Shown here: in pieces, positions 26,118-33,651 of the stretch
Position numbering within the stretch: position 1 is the first letter of the stretch
Layout of the letters: every line of letters starts with the position of its first letter
Notes under the pieces: generated by a model
What the model saw: only the letters and a program-made list of their open reading frames with translations
Told to the model about the DNA's origin: nothing
The model's database searches: none
From: Paenibacillus silviterrae
GTDB lineage: Bacteria; Bacillota; Bacilli; Paenibacillales; NBRC-103111
Length of the DNA stretch: 64,000 nt
NCBI RefSeq assembly: GCF_030167925.1
Contig: NZ_JASKUT010000001.1
Span: 1,240,001 to 1,304,000 of the forward strand
Direction of reading: 5' to 3'
Program-made: the position numbers and the translations under genes

Positions 26118-26687
26118 ATGAAACAAGTTCCCGTTGGCGTATCGGCAAGACATATTCATTTATCGAAGGAGCATATTCAAGCGTTATTCGGTGAAGGTTA
26201 CGAGCTGAAGGTGCTGAAAGAGCTGTCCCAACCGGGGCAATTCGCGGCGGAGGAGACCGTAGCCGTAGTGGGGCCTAAAGGTCGATTCGATAAGGTTCGT
26301 ATTCTGGGTCCGGCTCGCGGCATGACACAGCTGGAGGTATCGCGAACGGACGCGTTCTCCCTGGGACTCAATCCTCCTGTACGGGAATCGGGTAATATCG
26401 CTGGAACACCGGGGATCAAGGTTGTGGGACCTGCCGGGGAAGTGGACATTCCGGAAGGCGTGATCGTAGCTGCGCGTCATATCCATTTCCACACGGACGA
26501 TGCGGTGAACTGGGGCATTGCCGATAAACAGAAGCTAACGGTGCGCCTGGAGGGGGAACGAGGGCTGATTCTGGAGAATGTCGTAGCCCGTGTATCCGAC
26601 CAATATGCGCTTGATATGCACATTGACACGGATGAAGCTAATGCGGCAGGCGCAAAAACAGGCGATATGGCCACCATTTTGTCGTAG
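26118..26687 (+). CDS. pduL: PduL-type phosphate propanoyltransferase
   Basis: 189 aa. PduL enzymes exchange the CoA of propionyl- or acetyl-CoA for phosphate; they are unrelated to the Pta family. Two repeated halves are seen, with the zinc-binding histidines in SARHIHLS (residues ~9-16) and AARHIHFH (~115-122) and a late DMHIDTDEAN. No N-terminal encapsulation peptide is present: the protein starts directly at MKQVPVGVSARHIH, as in the soluble, non-microcompartment form. There are no microcompartment genes nearby. Its place after korAB could link acyl-CoA made by Kor to acyl phosphate (inference). Confidence 0.88.
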   Translation: MKQVPVGVSARHIHLSKEHIQALFGEGYELKVLKELSQPGQFAAEETVAVVGPKGRFDKVRILGPARGMTQLEVSRTDAFSLGLNPPVRESGNIAGTPGIKVVGPAGEVDIPEGVIVAARHIHFHTDDAVNWGIADKQKLTVRLEGERGLILENVVARVSDQYALDMHIDTDEANAAGAKTGDMATILS

Positions 26688-26702
26688 AGGCAGACAATTC
26701 TT

Positions 26703-26732
26703 TTGAAATGGACCCTGCAGGCGTGGTAGAAT
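26703..26732 (+). promoter_or_regulatory. Sigma-A promoter for miaB
   Basis: TTGAAA (26703-26708), an 18-base spacer and TAGAAT (26727-26732) lie 51 bases before miaB, with AGGAGG just ahead of the start. Confidence 0.6.
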
Positions 26733-26783
26733 AGAGAGTATGATTGTTTGCGGGAATTCGCCATTTCAGGAGGAGTTTGATTC

Positions 26784-28259
26784 ATGACGACAAAGAAATC
26801 TGACAAAGATTATTCTATATATTTTCAGCCGCCGTCCTTGACCGATGCGAAGAAGCGCGGCAAGGAAGATATCCAGGTGCATTACGATTTCGCGATCCCG
26901 GAGGAGCTGCAGCAGCTAGGGAAGGACAAATACTACCTTATCCAAACGTACGGCTGTCAGATGAACGAGCATGACACCGAGACGATTATGGGCCTACTGG
27001 AGCAAATGGGCTATCAACCGACAGAGGACCGCCGTCAAGCGGACATCATTTTGCTGAATACTTGTGCCGTGAGAGAGAATGCAGAGGATAAGGTGTTCGG
27101 TGAGCTGGGACACTTGAAGCACCTGAAAATCGAGAAGCCATCGCTCTTGCTCGGTGTCTGTGGCTGTATGTCGCAGGAGGAAGCGGTAGTCAACCGGATT
27201 CTTCAGAAGCATCCGTTCGTGGATATGATTTTCGGAACGCACAATATTCACCGTTTGCCGCATCTGATCAAGGAAGCGATTTTCAGCAAGGAAATGGTCA
27301 TCGAGGTCTGGTCCAAGGAAGGCGACATCATTGAGAACCTGCCTAAGAAGCGCGAAGGCGTGAAGGCATGGGTTAACATCATGTACGGCTGCGACAAGTT
27401 CTGTACGTACTGTATTGTGCCTTACACACGCGGGAAGGAGCGAAGCCGCCGTCCGGAGGATGTCATAGCCGAAGTGCGCGACCTGGCCCGTCAAGGCTTT
27501 AAGGAAATTATGCTGCTCGGCCAGAATGTGAATGCCTATGGCAAGGATTTCGAGGATATCAACTACCGCTTCGGTGACTTGATGGATGATATCAGCAAAA
27601 TCGATATTCCGCGGATTCGTTTTACGACCTCGCATCCTCGCGATTTTGACGATCATTTGATCGAGGTACTTGCCAAGAAGGGCAATCTCGTAGAACAGAT
27701 TCACCTGCCGGTACAGTCAGGCAGCAATGAAATTTTGAAGAAGATGACTCGAAAGTATACTCGTGAGCAGTACCTGGAGCTGGTCGGCAAAATCAAAAGG
27801 GCCATTCCGGACGTCGTGCTGACGACCGATATTATCGTCGGCTTCCCGGGTGAAACGGACGAGCAGTTCGAGGATACGATCAAGCTTGTCCGCGAAGTGG
27901 AGTTCGATAGTGCCTATACGTTCATCTATTCTCCTAGAGAGGGTACTCCTGCGGCAGCGATGGAGGACAATGTGCCTGCCGAGGTGAAGAAGCAGCGGCT
28001 GTACCGTTTGAATGAAGTGCTGAATGAGTACAGTAAGCGCGGCAATGACCGATTGCTCGGACAAACCGTAGAAGTACTGGTTGACGGTGAAAGCAAAAAC
28101 AATCCGAACGTGCTTGCCGGACGCACACGGACGAACAAGCTGGTGCATTTCGAGGGTCCGAAGGACCTGATCGGCAAGTTTGTAAATGTGCATATTACGG
28201 GCACACAGACGTTCTATATTAAAGGCGATTGGGTACGCGAGCAAGCGGTAGCCCAGTAG
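26784..28259 (+). CDS. miaB: tRNA methylthiotransferase MiaB
   Basis: 491 aa radical-SAM enzyme that converts i6A37 to ms2i6A37 in tRNAs. An extra N-terminal ~60 residues precede the UPF0004 domain ([28 protein letters not shown]). The radical-SAM cluster motif is Cys203-x3-Cys207-x2-Cys210, and a C-terminal TRAM domain covers ~415-485. AGGAGG precedes ATG 26784. It is followed within 33 bases by ricA, whose product is needed in B. subtilis for full MiaB activity, so the neighbourhood is functional. Confidence 0.96.
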   Translation: MTTKKSDKDYSIYFQPPSLTDAKKRGKEDIQVHYDFAIPEELQQLGKDKYYLIQTYGCQMNEHDTETIMGLLEQMGYQPTEDRRQADIILLNTCAVRENAEDKVFGELGHLKHLKIEKPSLLLGVCGCMSQEEAVVNRILQKHPFVDMIFGTHNIHRLPHLIKEAIFSKEMVIEVWSKEGDIIENLPKKREGVKAWVNIMYGCDKFCTYCIVPYTRGKERSRRPEDVIAEVRDLARQGFKEIMLLGQNVNAYGKDFEDINYRFGDLMDDISKIDIPRIRFTTSHPRDFDDHLIEVLAKKGNLVEQIHLPVQSGSNEILKKMTRKYTREQYLELVGKIKRAIPDVVLTTDIIVGFPGETDEQFEDTIKLVREVEFDSAYTFIYSPREGTPAAAMEDNVPAEVKKQRLYRLNEVLNEYSKRGNDRLLGQTVEVLVDGESKNNPNVLAGRTRTNKLVHFEGPKDLIGKFVNVHITGTQTFYIKGDWVREQAVAQ

Positions 28260-28292
28260 TTTAATTCATGGGAGTAAGGGGCGTGAGAGGCA

Positions 28293-28760
28293 ATGGGAGA
28301 GCATCATCATGATCATGATCATTCCAAGCCAGGCTGTGAGACGGTGGAGACCTTCACCAATACGGAAATGATTTTGCGAGAGGATATTTTAGCCAAAGCG
28401 AAAGAGCTGGCCGAGCTGCTGTCCACCTCGAACGAGGTGCAGTTCTATCAGAAGGCGGAGAAGCAAATCGCGAACAATGACCACATCCAGACGCTGATCA
28501 GCGCGATTAAGAAGAAGCAGAAGGAAATTGTCGCGTTCGAGACGTTCGAGAATCAGAAGATGGTAGATAAGATTGAAGGAGAAATTGAGCAGCTGCAGGA
28601 TGAGCTGGATGCGATTCCGATCGTCAGCGAATTCAAGCAAACGCAGGAGGACATCAACTATCTTCTGCAGCTGGTGATGACTGTCATTCGCGATACGATT
28701 TCCGAAAGAATTAACGTGGAAGAAGGCAAAGAAGAAGTTCGTTCAGGCTGCAGCGAATAG
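28293..28760 (+). CDS. ricA: RicA (YmcA), YlbF/YmcA family regulator
   Basis: 155 aa helical protein of the YlbF/YmcA family. In B. subtilis RicA, RicF and RicT form an iron-sulfur-binding complex that acts with RNase Y in mRNA maturation and supports biofilm formation, competence, sporulation and tRNA methylthiolation. The core (AKELAELLSTSNEV to the C-terminus) is typical. Unusual is the N-terminal extension, residues 2-15, with a His/Asp-rich HHHDHDH stretch and a Cys, and a C-terminal Cys (SGCSE); these could bind metal. The miaB-ricA order is conserved. Confidence 0.88.
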   Translation: MGEHHHDHDHSKPGCETVETFTNTEMILREDILAKAKELAELLSTSNEVQFYQKAEKQIANNDHIQTLISAIKKKQKEIVAFETFENQKMVDKIEGEIEQLQDELDAIPIVSEFKQTQEDINYLLQLVMTVIRDTISERINVEEGKEEVRSGCSE

Positions 28761-28771
28761 AGGCCGCTCAG

Positions 28772-28818
28772 GACCGGTCAGTTGCACCTTAAGGGTGAGG
28801 CTGACCGGTCTTTTTTTT
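28772..28818 (+). terminator. Rho-independent terminator after ricA
   Basis: GACCGGTCAG (28772-28781) pairs perfectly with CTGACCGGTC (28801-28810), with an inner CACC/GGTG stem, then TTTTTTTT. Confidence 0.92.
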
Positions 28819-28890
28819 CGTAAACATTCCGGTTTGATGGATAAGATGTCCTTGTCGCGGCAAACTAGAAAGAAAAGGAGGAATGCGACA

Positions 28891-29061
28891 ATGGACAAGG
28901 AAGAAATCCGCGAGCTTGAACCCAAATTTACAGGCAATCAGAGGCACCTGACCGAAGGTGAGGCGGAGGCGATCAAGCATGATCCTGCCAATCAGATCGA
29001 GGATGATGATTTTGATCCTGCCGCAGCCTTTGGCTTTTTCAAGAACAGAGGTACTTTGTAA
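28891..29061 (+). CDS. Small acidic protein of unknown function (56 aa)
   Basis: 56 aa from ATG 28891 with an excellent AAAAGGAGG at 28873-28881. The protein is charged and soluble: it starts MDKEEIRELEPKFTGNQ and ends in an acidic patch (EDDDFDPAAAFG) followed by FFKNRGTL. It has no cysteines and no membrane segment. It lies between the ricA terminator and its own terminator. I do not recognise a family. The strong ribosome-binding site and flanking terminators argue for a real gene. Confidence 0.65.
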   Translation: MDKEEIRELEPKFTGNQRHLTEGEAEAIKHDPANQIEDDDFDPAAAFGFFKNRGTL

Positions 29062-29072
29062 AGGGTTTGTTT

Positions 29073-29107
29073 AAGCCACTGCTCACGATCGGGGCAGTGG
29101 CTTTTCA
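29073..29107. terminator. Bidirectional terminator between convergent small genes
   Basis: AAGCCACTGC (29073-29082) pairs with GCAGTGGCTT (29094-29103). TT(TT)CA follows on +, and AAACAAA upstream gives a T-rich run on -, so it can serve the + gene ending at 29061 and the - genes ending at 29121. Confidence 0.65.
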
Positions 29108-29120
29108 TCTCCCCTGGGAC

Positions 29121-29285
29121 TTAAGTGGATTGTTGATTCTGCACCTCAAGGAACGTATCCAATGCATCGTCGAGCAAGCGTTCCCGGTTCGCATCCTCAT
29201 TCACATCGGTATCGACTTCGATTTCCTTCGAAAGGATACCGTATATATCGTTGTCCAATTCATACTTGTTAGGTGTCATCTTCAT
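29121..29285 (-). CDS. Small acidic protein of unknown function (54 aa)
   Basis: 54 aa on the minus strand. ATG at 29285-29283 overlaps the stop of the upstream minus gene (TGATG), with AAGGAGTG a few bases ahead. The product is strongly acidic, starting MKMTPNKYELDNDIYGI and continuing through EIEVDTDVNEDANRE to a leucine-rich helix (LLDDALDTFLEV). It has no membrane segment or Cys. The stop/start overlap and ribosome-binding site make translation likely. The family is unknown to me. Confidence 0.6.
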   Translation of the reverse strand: MKMTPNKYELDNDIYGILSKEIEVDTDVNEDANRERLLDDALDTFLEVQNQQST

Positions 29286-29500
29286 CACACTCCTTCATTA
29301 CCGGTTCGACTTCTAACAGCTTCAGCAACCTCCGCTTCGATCCATTCCAACGTTTCTTTGGAGCCGTCCCAGACCAGTTGAGTCAGGATGGCCTCAAATG
29401 CTTTGGCTGTTAATGCTGAGGCCAGCATCGGCTCTACAGCGGTAACGGTGACATGAATTCCTTCATTAAAGGTAATGTTTAATCGATCAATCAGCTCCAT
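29285..29500 (-). CDS. Small hypothetical protein (71 aa), coupled to the next minus gene
   Basis: 71 aa from ATG 29500 (AAAGG about 11 bases ahead); GTG 29509 is an alternative that adds three residues. The sequence begins MELIDRLNITFNEGIHVTV and contains an Ala/Leu-rich helix and an acidic, tryptophan-containing C-terminal half (VWDGSKETLEWIEAEVAEAV). Its TGA overlaps the ATG of the 54-aa gene, so both are probably made from one transcript. I do not recognise the family. Confidence 0.55.
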   Translation of the reverse strand: MELIDRLNITFNEGIHVTVTAVEPMLASALTAKAFEAILTQLVWDGSKETLEWIEAEVAEAVRSRTGNEGV

Positions 29501-29562
29501 GCAGCCCACAACCTTTCCATCCGATAGTATGGCATTTTAATGGGAGGCTAATCCCACATGAA

Positions 29563-29765
29563 GAGATATGTTGTAAAAAGAGGGAATCGAGTTAACATAA
29601 CATATAATATGTAAACAATCATCCCCATGAAAAATTAACCATCAGATTACAATATTCTTGTCTATATAATAAAAAACCATAAAAATCATACAAAAACTAA
29701 CATATAATGGAATATGTTATTGATTTATTGTTGACTGATAGATACCGCTCGTAATAAGATAACAT
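29563..29765 (+). promoter_or_regulatory. AT-rich leader with repeated AACATAT/ATATGTT sites
   Basis: This 300-base gene-free stretch contains ACATATAATATGT (29600-29612, a perfect palindrome about one base), AACATAT...ATATGTT with a six-base centre (29699-29718), and single half-sites near 29566 and 29760. A promoter-like TTGACT (29731-29736) N18 TAAGAT (29755-29760) lies next to the second palindrome. This looks like an operator region for the transporter that follows; the regulator is unknown. No T-box or other riboswitch was seen. Confidence 0.45.
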
Positions 29766-29813
29766 TAATGCTTTAAAGCATTTTCACTGTACACTACATG
29801 GGAGGGTCACACA

Positions 29814-30869
29814 TTGCGCATGAAATCTACGAAACTATTATCGCTTCTAGTAGCGGTACCCCTGATCTTTGCAGCAGGCTGCGGCTCCAAGGCACCGGAA
29901 TCGAGCGGTTCTGCGGCTGGCGGAGGGAATTCCGGCACACCGAAGAAGGTTGTCAAAATCGGCATTAGCCAAATTGTTGAGCATCCATCGCTTAACGCCA
30001 CAAGAGAAGGCTTCTTGGCTGCATTGAAGGACGAAGGCTTTATCGATAAGGATAACCTGCAGGTCGATTACCAGAATGCTCAGGGAGATCCGACCAATAA
30101 CCTGACCATTGGGCAAAAATTTGCTTCAGATAAGAAAGATCTGGTCTTGGCCATTGCCACGCCGTCCGCGCAAGCGGTGGTACAGAATGTAAAGGATACG
30201 CCAGTGGTGTTCGCGGCCATCACGGATCCAGTAGGAGCCAAGCTGGTGAAATCGCTTGATAATCCAGGGGCTAACGTAACCGGAGCAGCAGATACTCATC
30301 CTGACGCGGTGCCGAAGCTGATGGATTTCATCGCCTCCGAGTTCCCGAAAGTGAAGAATGTAGGGATTGTCGTGAATGAAGGTGAGCCTAACGCAGCGGT
30401 GATGCTGAAGACGGCGGAAACTGCTCTTGCCAAGCATAATATTAAGCTGGTGAAAGCGAATGCAACGAACAGCTCTGAGGTTAAGCAAGCGGCAGAATCG
30501 CTCGTCGGTCGTGTAGATGCGTTCTATATCACCTTGGATAACACGGTTGTGGCGGCAGTAGATACGATCATCAAAATTGCCAACGAAAAGAAAATTCCAT
30601 TCTTCTCAAGCGACCGCGACACGGTTGAGAAAGGTGCTCTCGCAACTTACGGCTTCAAGTATTACGATCACGGTTATCAAGCGGGCAAGATGGCTGCCGA
30701 CATTCTGAAGAATGGGAAGAAGCCTGCCGACATGAAGGTAAGCTATCCGGACAAGCTCGACCTTATCATCAACTCGGATTCCGCTGCCAAGCAAGGTGTC
30801 ACAATTACGGATTCCATGAAGAAAAAAATGCAGGATCCGAAGAACCTGCTTACTGGTCCTACCAAATAA
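29814..30869 (+). CDS. ABC transporter substrate-binding lipoprotein (TrpX-like family)
   Basis: 351 aa extracytoplasmic solute-binding protein of the PF04392-type family (TrpX-like). The lipoprotein signal ends LIFAAGC with lipidated Cys23, followed by a Ser/Gly-rich tether. The two-lobed binding fold is visible: KIGISQIVEHPSLNATREG opens lobe 1, and VKNVGIVVNEGEPNA opens a later strand. The start is TTG 29814, 8 bases after GGGAGGG; ATG 29820 is possible. It is the first gene of a three-gene importer. In streptococci related TrpXYZ systems are predicted tryptophan/tyrosine importers, but no T-box was seen here, so the ligand is unknown. Confidence 0.85.
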   Translation: MRMKSTKLLSLLVAVPLIFAAGCGSKAPESSGSAAGGGNSGTPKKVVKIGISQIVEHPSLNATREGFLAALKDEGFIDKDNLQVDYQNAQGDPTNNLTIGQKFASDKKDLVLAIATPSAQAVVQNVKDTPVVFAAITDPVGAKLVKSLDNPGANVTGAADTHPDAVPKLMDFIASEFPKVKNVGIVVNEGEPNAAVMLKTAETALAKHNIKLVKANATNSSEVKQAAESLVGRVDAFYITLDNTVVAAVDTIIKIANEKKIPFFSSDRDTVEKGALATYGFKYYDHGYQAGKMAADILKNGKKPADMKVSYPDKLDLIINSDSAAKQGVTITDSMKKKMQDPKNLLTGPTK

Positions 30870-30876
30870 TTTTGCT

Positions 30877-30912
30877 AGAGTGACCTTTGCCTTTGGGAGG
30901 TCACTCTTCATT
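30877..30912 (+). terminator. Intra-operon hairpin after the binding-protein gene
   Basis: AGAGTGACCT (30877-30886) pairs perfectly with AGGTCACTCT (30898-30907), followed by TCATTTCTT. The broken T-run suggests partial termination or mRNA-end protection, giving more binding protein than permease. Confidence 0.6.
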
Positions 30913-30932
30913 TCTTAGGAGGGTAACAAAAG

Positions 30933-31850
30933 ATGTTAGATGCCACGATTGGCTCCCTTGAGCTTGGATTGCTTTATGCGATCATGGCACTTGGTGTATA
31001 TATAACGTTTCGTATTCTAGACTTCCCGGATTTGACCGTTGACGGCAGCTTCACCACGGGTGGCGCCATTGCGGCAGTAATGATTACGGGAGGCTCATCT
31101 CCCTTGCTGGCAACCGCTGCGGCCTTCTGCGGAGGAATCATCGCCGGGGCTTGTACAGGCCTGCTGCATACAAAGGGAAAAATCAATGCGCTTTTGTCCG
31201 GTATTCTTATGATGATTGCGCTCTACTCGATTAACCTGAGGATTATGGGGAAAAAGTCCAATATCTCCATGCTGGGCGTGGATACGCTGCTCTCCGACGC
31301 CAATGTGCTGCTGGTGATGCCGATTATCGTCCTAGTTGTGAAGCTTGGGCTCGATTGGTTCTTCCGTACGGATCTTGGCTTGGCTTTGCGTGCAACGGGC
31401 GATAACCAGCGAATGATTCGCAGCTTTGGGGTGAATACGGATTCGACCATCATCGTCGGCGTCAGTCTTTCCAACGGCTTGGTCGCGATGTCAGGTGCGC
31501 TTATTGCACAGTATTCCGCTTTTGCCGAAATTACGATGGGTGTAGGGATGATCGTGATAGGACTTGCTTCTGTTATCATCGGTGAAGCGATTTTCGGTGC
31601 AAGAACAATTGTTCGGGCTACGCTTGCCGTTATTTTCGGAGCGATTATCTACCGACTTGTGGTTGCCGTGGCGCTTCGCGTCGGCTTGGAAGCGACGGAT
31701 ATGAAGCTGATGACGGCTCTCATCGTTATTGTCGCTCTGATGCTGCCGATGATCAACAAATCATATAAGCAAAAGGCGCTTGTCCGCAAGCGTATGTCTC
31801 TCCTGCAGCAACCAGGCACAGATACAACCGTAGATGGGGGGACGAAGTAA
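30933..31850 (+). CDS. ABC transporter permease (TrpY-like)
   Basis: 305 aa, mostly hydrophobic, with about eight or nine membrane segments, of the branched-chain-type permease family (BPD_transp_2). The segment DFPDLTVDGSFTTGGAIAAV near residue 30 is typical of the permeases that partner TrpX-like binding proteins. ATG 30933 follows TAGGAGGG. It overlaps the ATPase gene by one base (TAATG), so both are translated together. Confidence 0.87.
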   Translation: MLDATIGSLELGLLYAIMALGVYITFRILDFPDLTVDGSFTTGGAIAAVMITGGSSPLLATAAAFCGGIIAGACTGLLHTKGKINALLSGILMMIALYSINLRIMGKKSNISMLGVDTLLSDANVLLVMPIIVLVVKLGLDWFFRTDLGLALRATGDNQRMIRSFGVNTDSTIIVGVSLSNGLVAMSGALIAQYSAFAEITMGVGMIVIGLASVIIGEAIFGARTIVRATLAVIFGAIIYRLVVAVALRVGLEATDMKLMTALIVIVALMLPMINKSYKQKALVRKRMSLLQQPGTDTTVDGGTK

Positions 31851-32647
31851 TGCTGGAGCTGTCCAATATTTCAAAGCTGTTTTATCCCGGTACTCCGGAT
31901 GAGAAGGTAGCATTGTCCGGTATTCAGCTTCATCTGAAGGAAGCCGACTTTGTAACCGTCATCGGAAGCAACGGAGCGGGTAAATCGACACTGATGAACA
32001 TCATCTCCGGCGTCATGAGGCCGGATGCCGGACAAGTTCGCATTGCCGGCAATGCGGTAGAAGCACTGCCGGAGCACCGCCGCAGTCAATGGATCGGTCG
32101 AGTGTTTCAAGATCCGATGGCAGGAACGGCTCCTACAATGACGATTATGGAAAATATGGCGATCGCGTATGCCCGCAACAAAAGCCGAGGGCTCAGCATC
32201 GGAGTTTCCAGCCGTAAGAAGGCTATGTTCCGAGAGCAGCTGAGTCGGCTGGGATTGGGGCTGGAGGATCGAATCGGCGCCAAGGTTGGACTTCTGTCCG
32301 GCGGCGAGCGGCAAGCTCTTAGTCTTCTGATGGCGACGTTCACGGAGCCGCGGATTCTGCTGCTGGATGAGCATACAGCGGCGTTGGACCCGGCCCGTGC
32401 GGAGCTGATCACGAGGCTGACGAAGCAAATCGTCCAAGAATTGAAGCTTACTACACTGATGGTCACTCATAACATGGAGCAAGCGATTCGGTTAGGGAAT
32501 CGGCTCATTATGATGGATAAGGGCCGCATTATTCTGGACGTACCTGAACAGGACAAAATGGGCTTAACCGTTGAGCGGCTGTTGCATGAATTCGAGCGCA
32601 TTCGCGGCGAGAAATTCGCGGATGATCGGGTCGTGCTTGGAGGGTAA
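31850..32647 (+). CDS. ABC transporter ATP-binding protein (TrpZ-like)
   Basis: 265 aa ABC ATPase. Walker A G39-T47 (GSNGAGKST), Q-loop region (GRVFQDPMAGTAP), signature LSGGERQ, Walker B ILLLDEHTAAL and the switch His (MVTHNM) are all intact. It energises the importer encoded by the two preceding genes. His replaces the usual Pro after the catalytic Glu (DEHTAAL), which is also the usual form in this subfamily. It is one base from the rarD start. Confidence 0.92.
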   Translation: MLELSNISKLFYPGTPDEKVALSGIQLHLKEADFVTVIGSNGAGKSTLMNIISGVMRPDAGQVRIAGNAVEALPEHRRSQWIGRVFQDPMAGTAPTMTIMENMAIAYARNKSRGLSIGVSSRKKAMFREQLSRLGLGLEDRIGAKVGLLSGGERQALSLLMATFTEPRILLLDEHTAALDPARAELITRLTKQIVQELKLTTLMVTHNMEQAIRLGNRLIMMDKGRIILDVPEQDKMGLTVERLLHEFERIRGEKFADDRVVLGG

Positions 32648-32648
32648 T

Positions 32649-33554
32649 ATGGAAACGAATCAAACAAAAGCGGGCATCGGCTATGCTGTGCTCGCTTATC
32701 TTATTTGGGGGCTGCTGCCCTTATACTGGAAGCTCTTTGCATCCATGTCCTCTTGGGAGGTTTTGGCACACAGAGTATTATGGTCTTTCGTATTTGTTGC
32801 TTTGGTCGTCACGGTCATGAGGCGGTGGGGAGAATTGAAGGCAATGTTCGCAAGCCGAAAGGTGGTGCTTGTCGTATGCGCCAGCTCCCTTCTCATCAGC
32901 TGCAATTGGCTGATCTTCATCTGGGCGGTCAACAATGACCACGTGATTGAGAGCAGCTTAGGCTATTATATGAACCCGCTCTTCAATGTTTTGATGGGGG
33001 TGTTATTCCTGAAGGAACGTCCCCGTTTCGGACAATGGCTGGCGATTGCTCTGGCCTTTGCCGGGGTTGCCTACATGACATTAATCTACGGGAAGTTTCC
33101 GTGGATCTCCCTGACGCTCGCATTGACCTTTGGTCTATACGGGTTAACTAAGAAAAAGCTCCCCCTTGACTCGATGCTCGGTCTTGTCGGTGAAACGGTG
33201 CTTGTCCTGCCGGTTGGCTTGCTGTACCTGGGTTATATTTACATTACGGGAGCAAGCACGGTCGGTAATTTGCCGCTTTCCTCCTTGATGGCGCTGCTGC
33301 TGGCTGGAGCGGCTACAGCGGTTCCGCTTTGGGCTTTTGCTCAAGCAACCAAGAGAATGTCTCTTTCGACGCTTGGCTTCCTGCAGTATATCGGACCGAC
33401 CATCACCTTGTTTTTAGGTGTTGTCGTCTTTAAGGAAGCTTTCTCGTCGGCTCATATGGTCAGCTTTTCGTTGATCTGGAGCGCACTCGTGTTATACACC
33501 ATAGCCTCGAATCGCAAATCCGCCGCCGTTTCCACTCCTAACGCCGCGGCATAA
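32649..33554 (+). CDS. rarD: RarD-type EamA/DMT transporter
   Basis: 301 aa from ATG 32649, one base after the ABC ATPase stop with GGAGGG upstream; the frame is open further 5' but that part lies inside the ATPase gene. About ten membrane segments form two EamA halves. GIGYAVLAYLIWGLLPLYWK opens the protein and matches the RarD subfamily (chloramphenicol-sensitive protein RarD). The transported compound is unknown; DMT members export metabolites. The close spacing suggests co-transcription with the importer. Confidence 0.88.
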   Translation: METNQTKAGIGYAVLAYLIWGLLPLYWKLFASMSSWEVLAHRVLWSFVFVALVVTVMRRWGELKAMFASRKVVLVVCASSLLISCNWLIFIWAVNNDHVIESSLGYYMNPLFNVLMGVLFLKERPRFGQWLAIALAFAGVAYMTLIYGKFPWISLTLALTFGLYGLTKKKLPLDSMLGLVGETVLVLPVGLLYLGYIYITGASTVGNLPLSSLMALLLAGAATAVPLWAFAQATKRMSLSTLGFLQYIGPTITLFLGVVVFKEAFSSAHMVSFSLIWSALVLYTIASNRKSAAVSTPNAAA

Positions 33555-33559
33555 CCACT

Positions 33560-33604
33560 GACGCTGATCTACTGCCCCTGAGGCTGTTGGTCGGCGTCTT
33601 TTTG
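33560..33604 (+). terminator. Rho-independent terminator after rarD
   Basis: GACGCTGATC (33560-33569) pairs with GGTCGGCGTC (33589-33598) with two G-U pairs, followed by TTTTTG. Confidence 0.75.
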
Positions 33605-33651
33605 TGTTACGATGGTGGGACGGAATATTGGTAAACGGAGTGAGTACGAAC

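Noticed and set aside
29067..29381. 104-codon plus-strand frame
   Set aside because: It has no ribosome-binding site and starts in the terminator; the minus strand holds two better supported small genes with overlapping stop/start.
29520..29813. T-box or other riboswitch before the TrpXYZ-like importer
   Set aside because: No GGTGGnACCGCG-type antiterminator sequence and no terminator hairpin before the gene; only palindromic AT-rich motifs were found.
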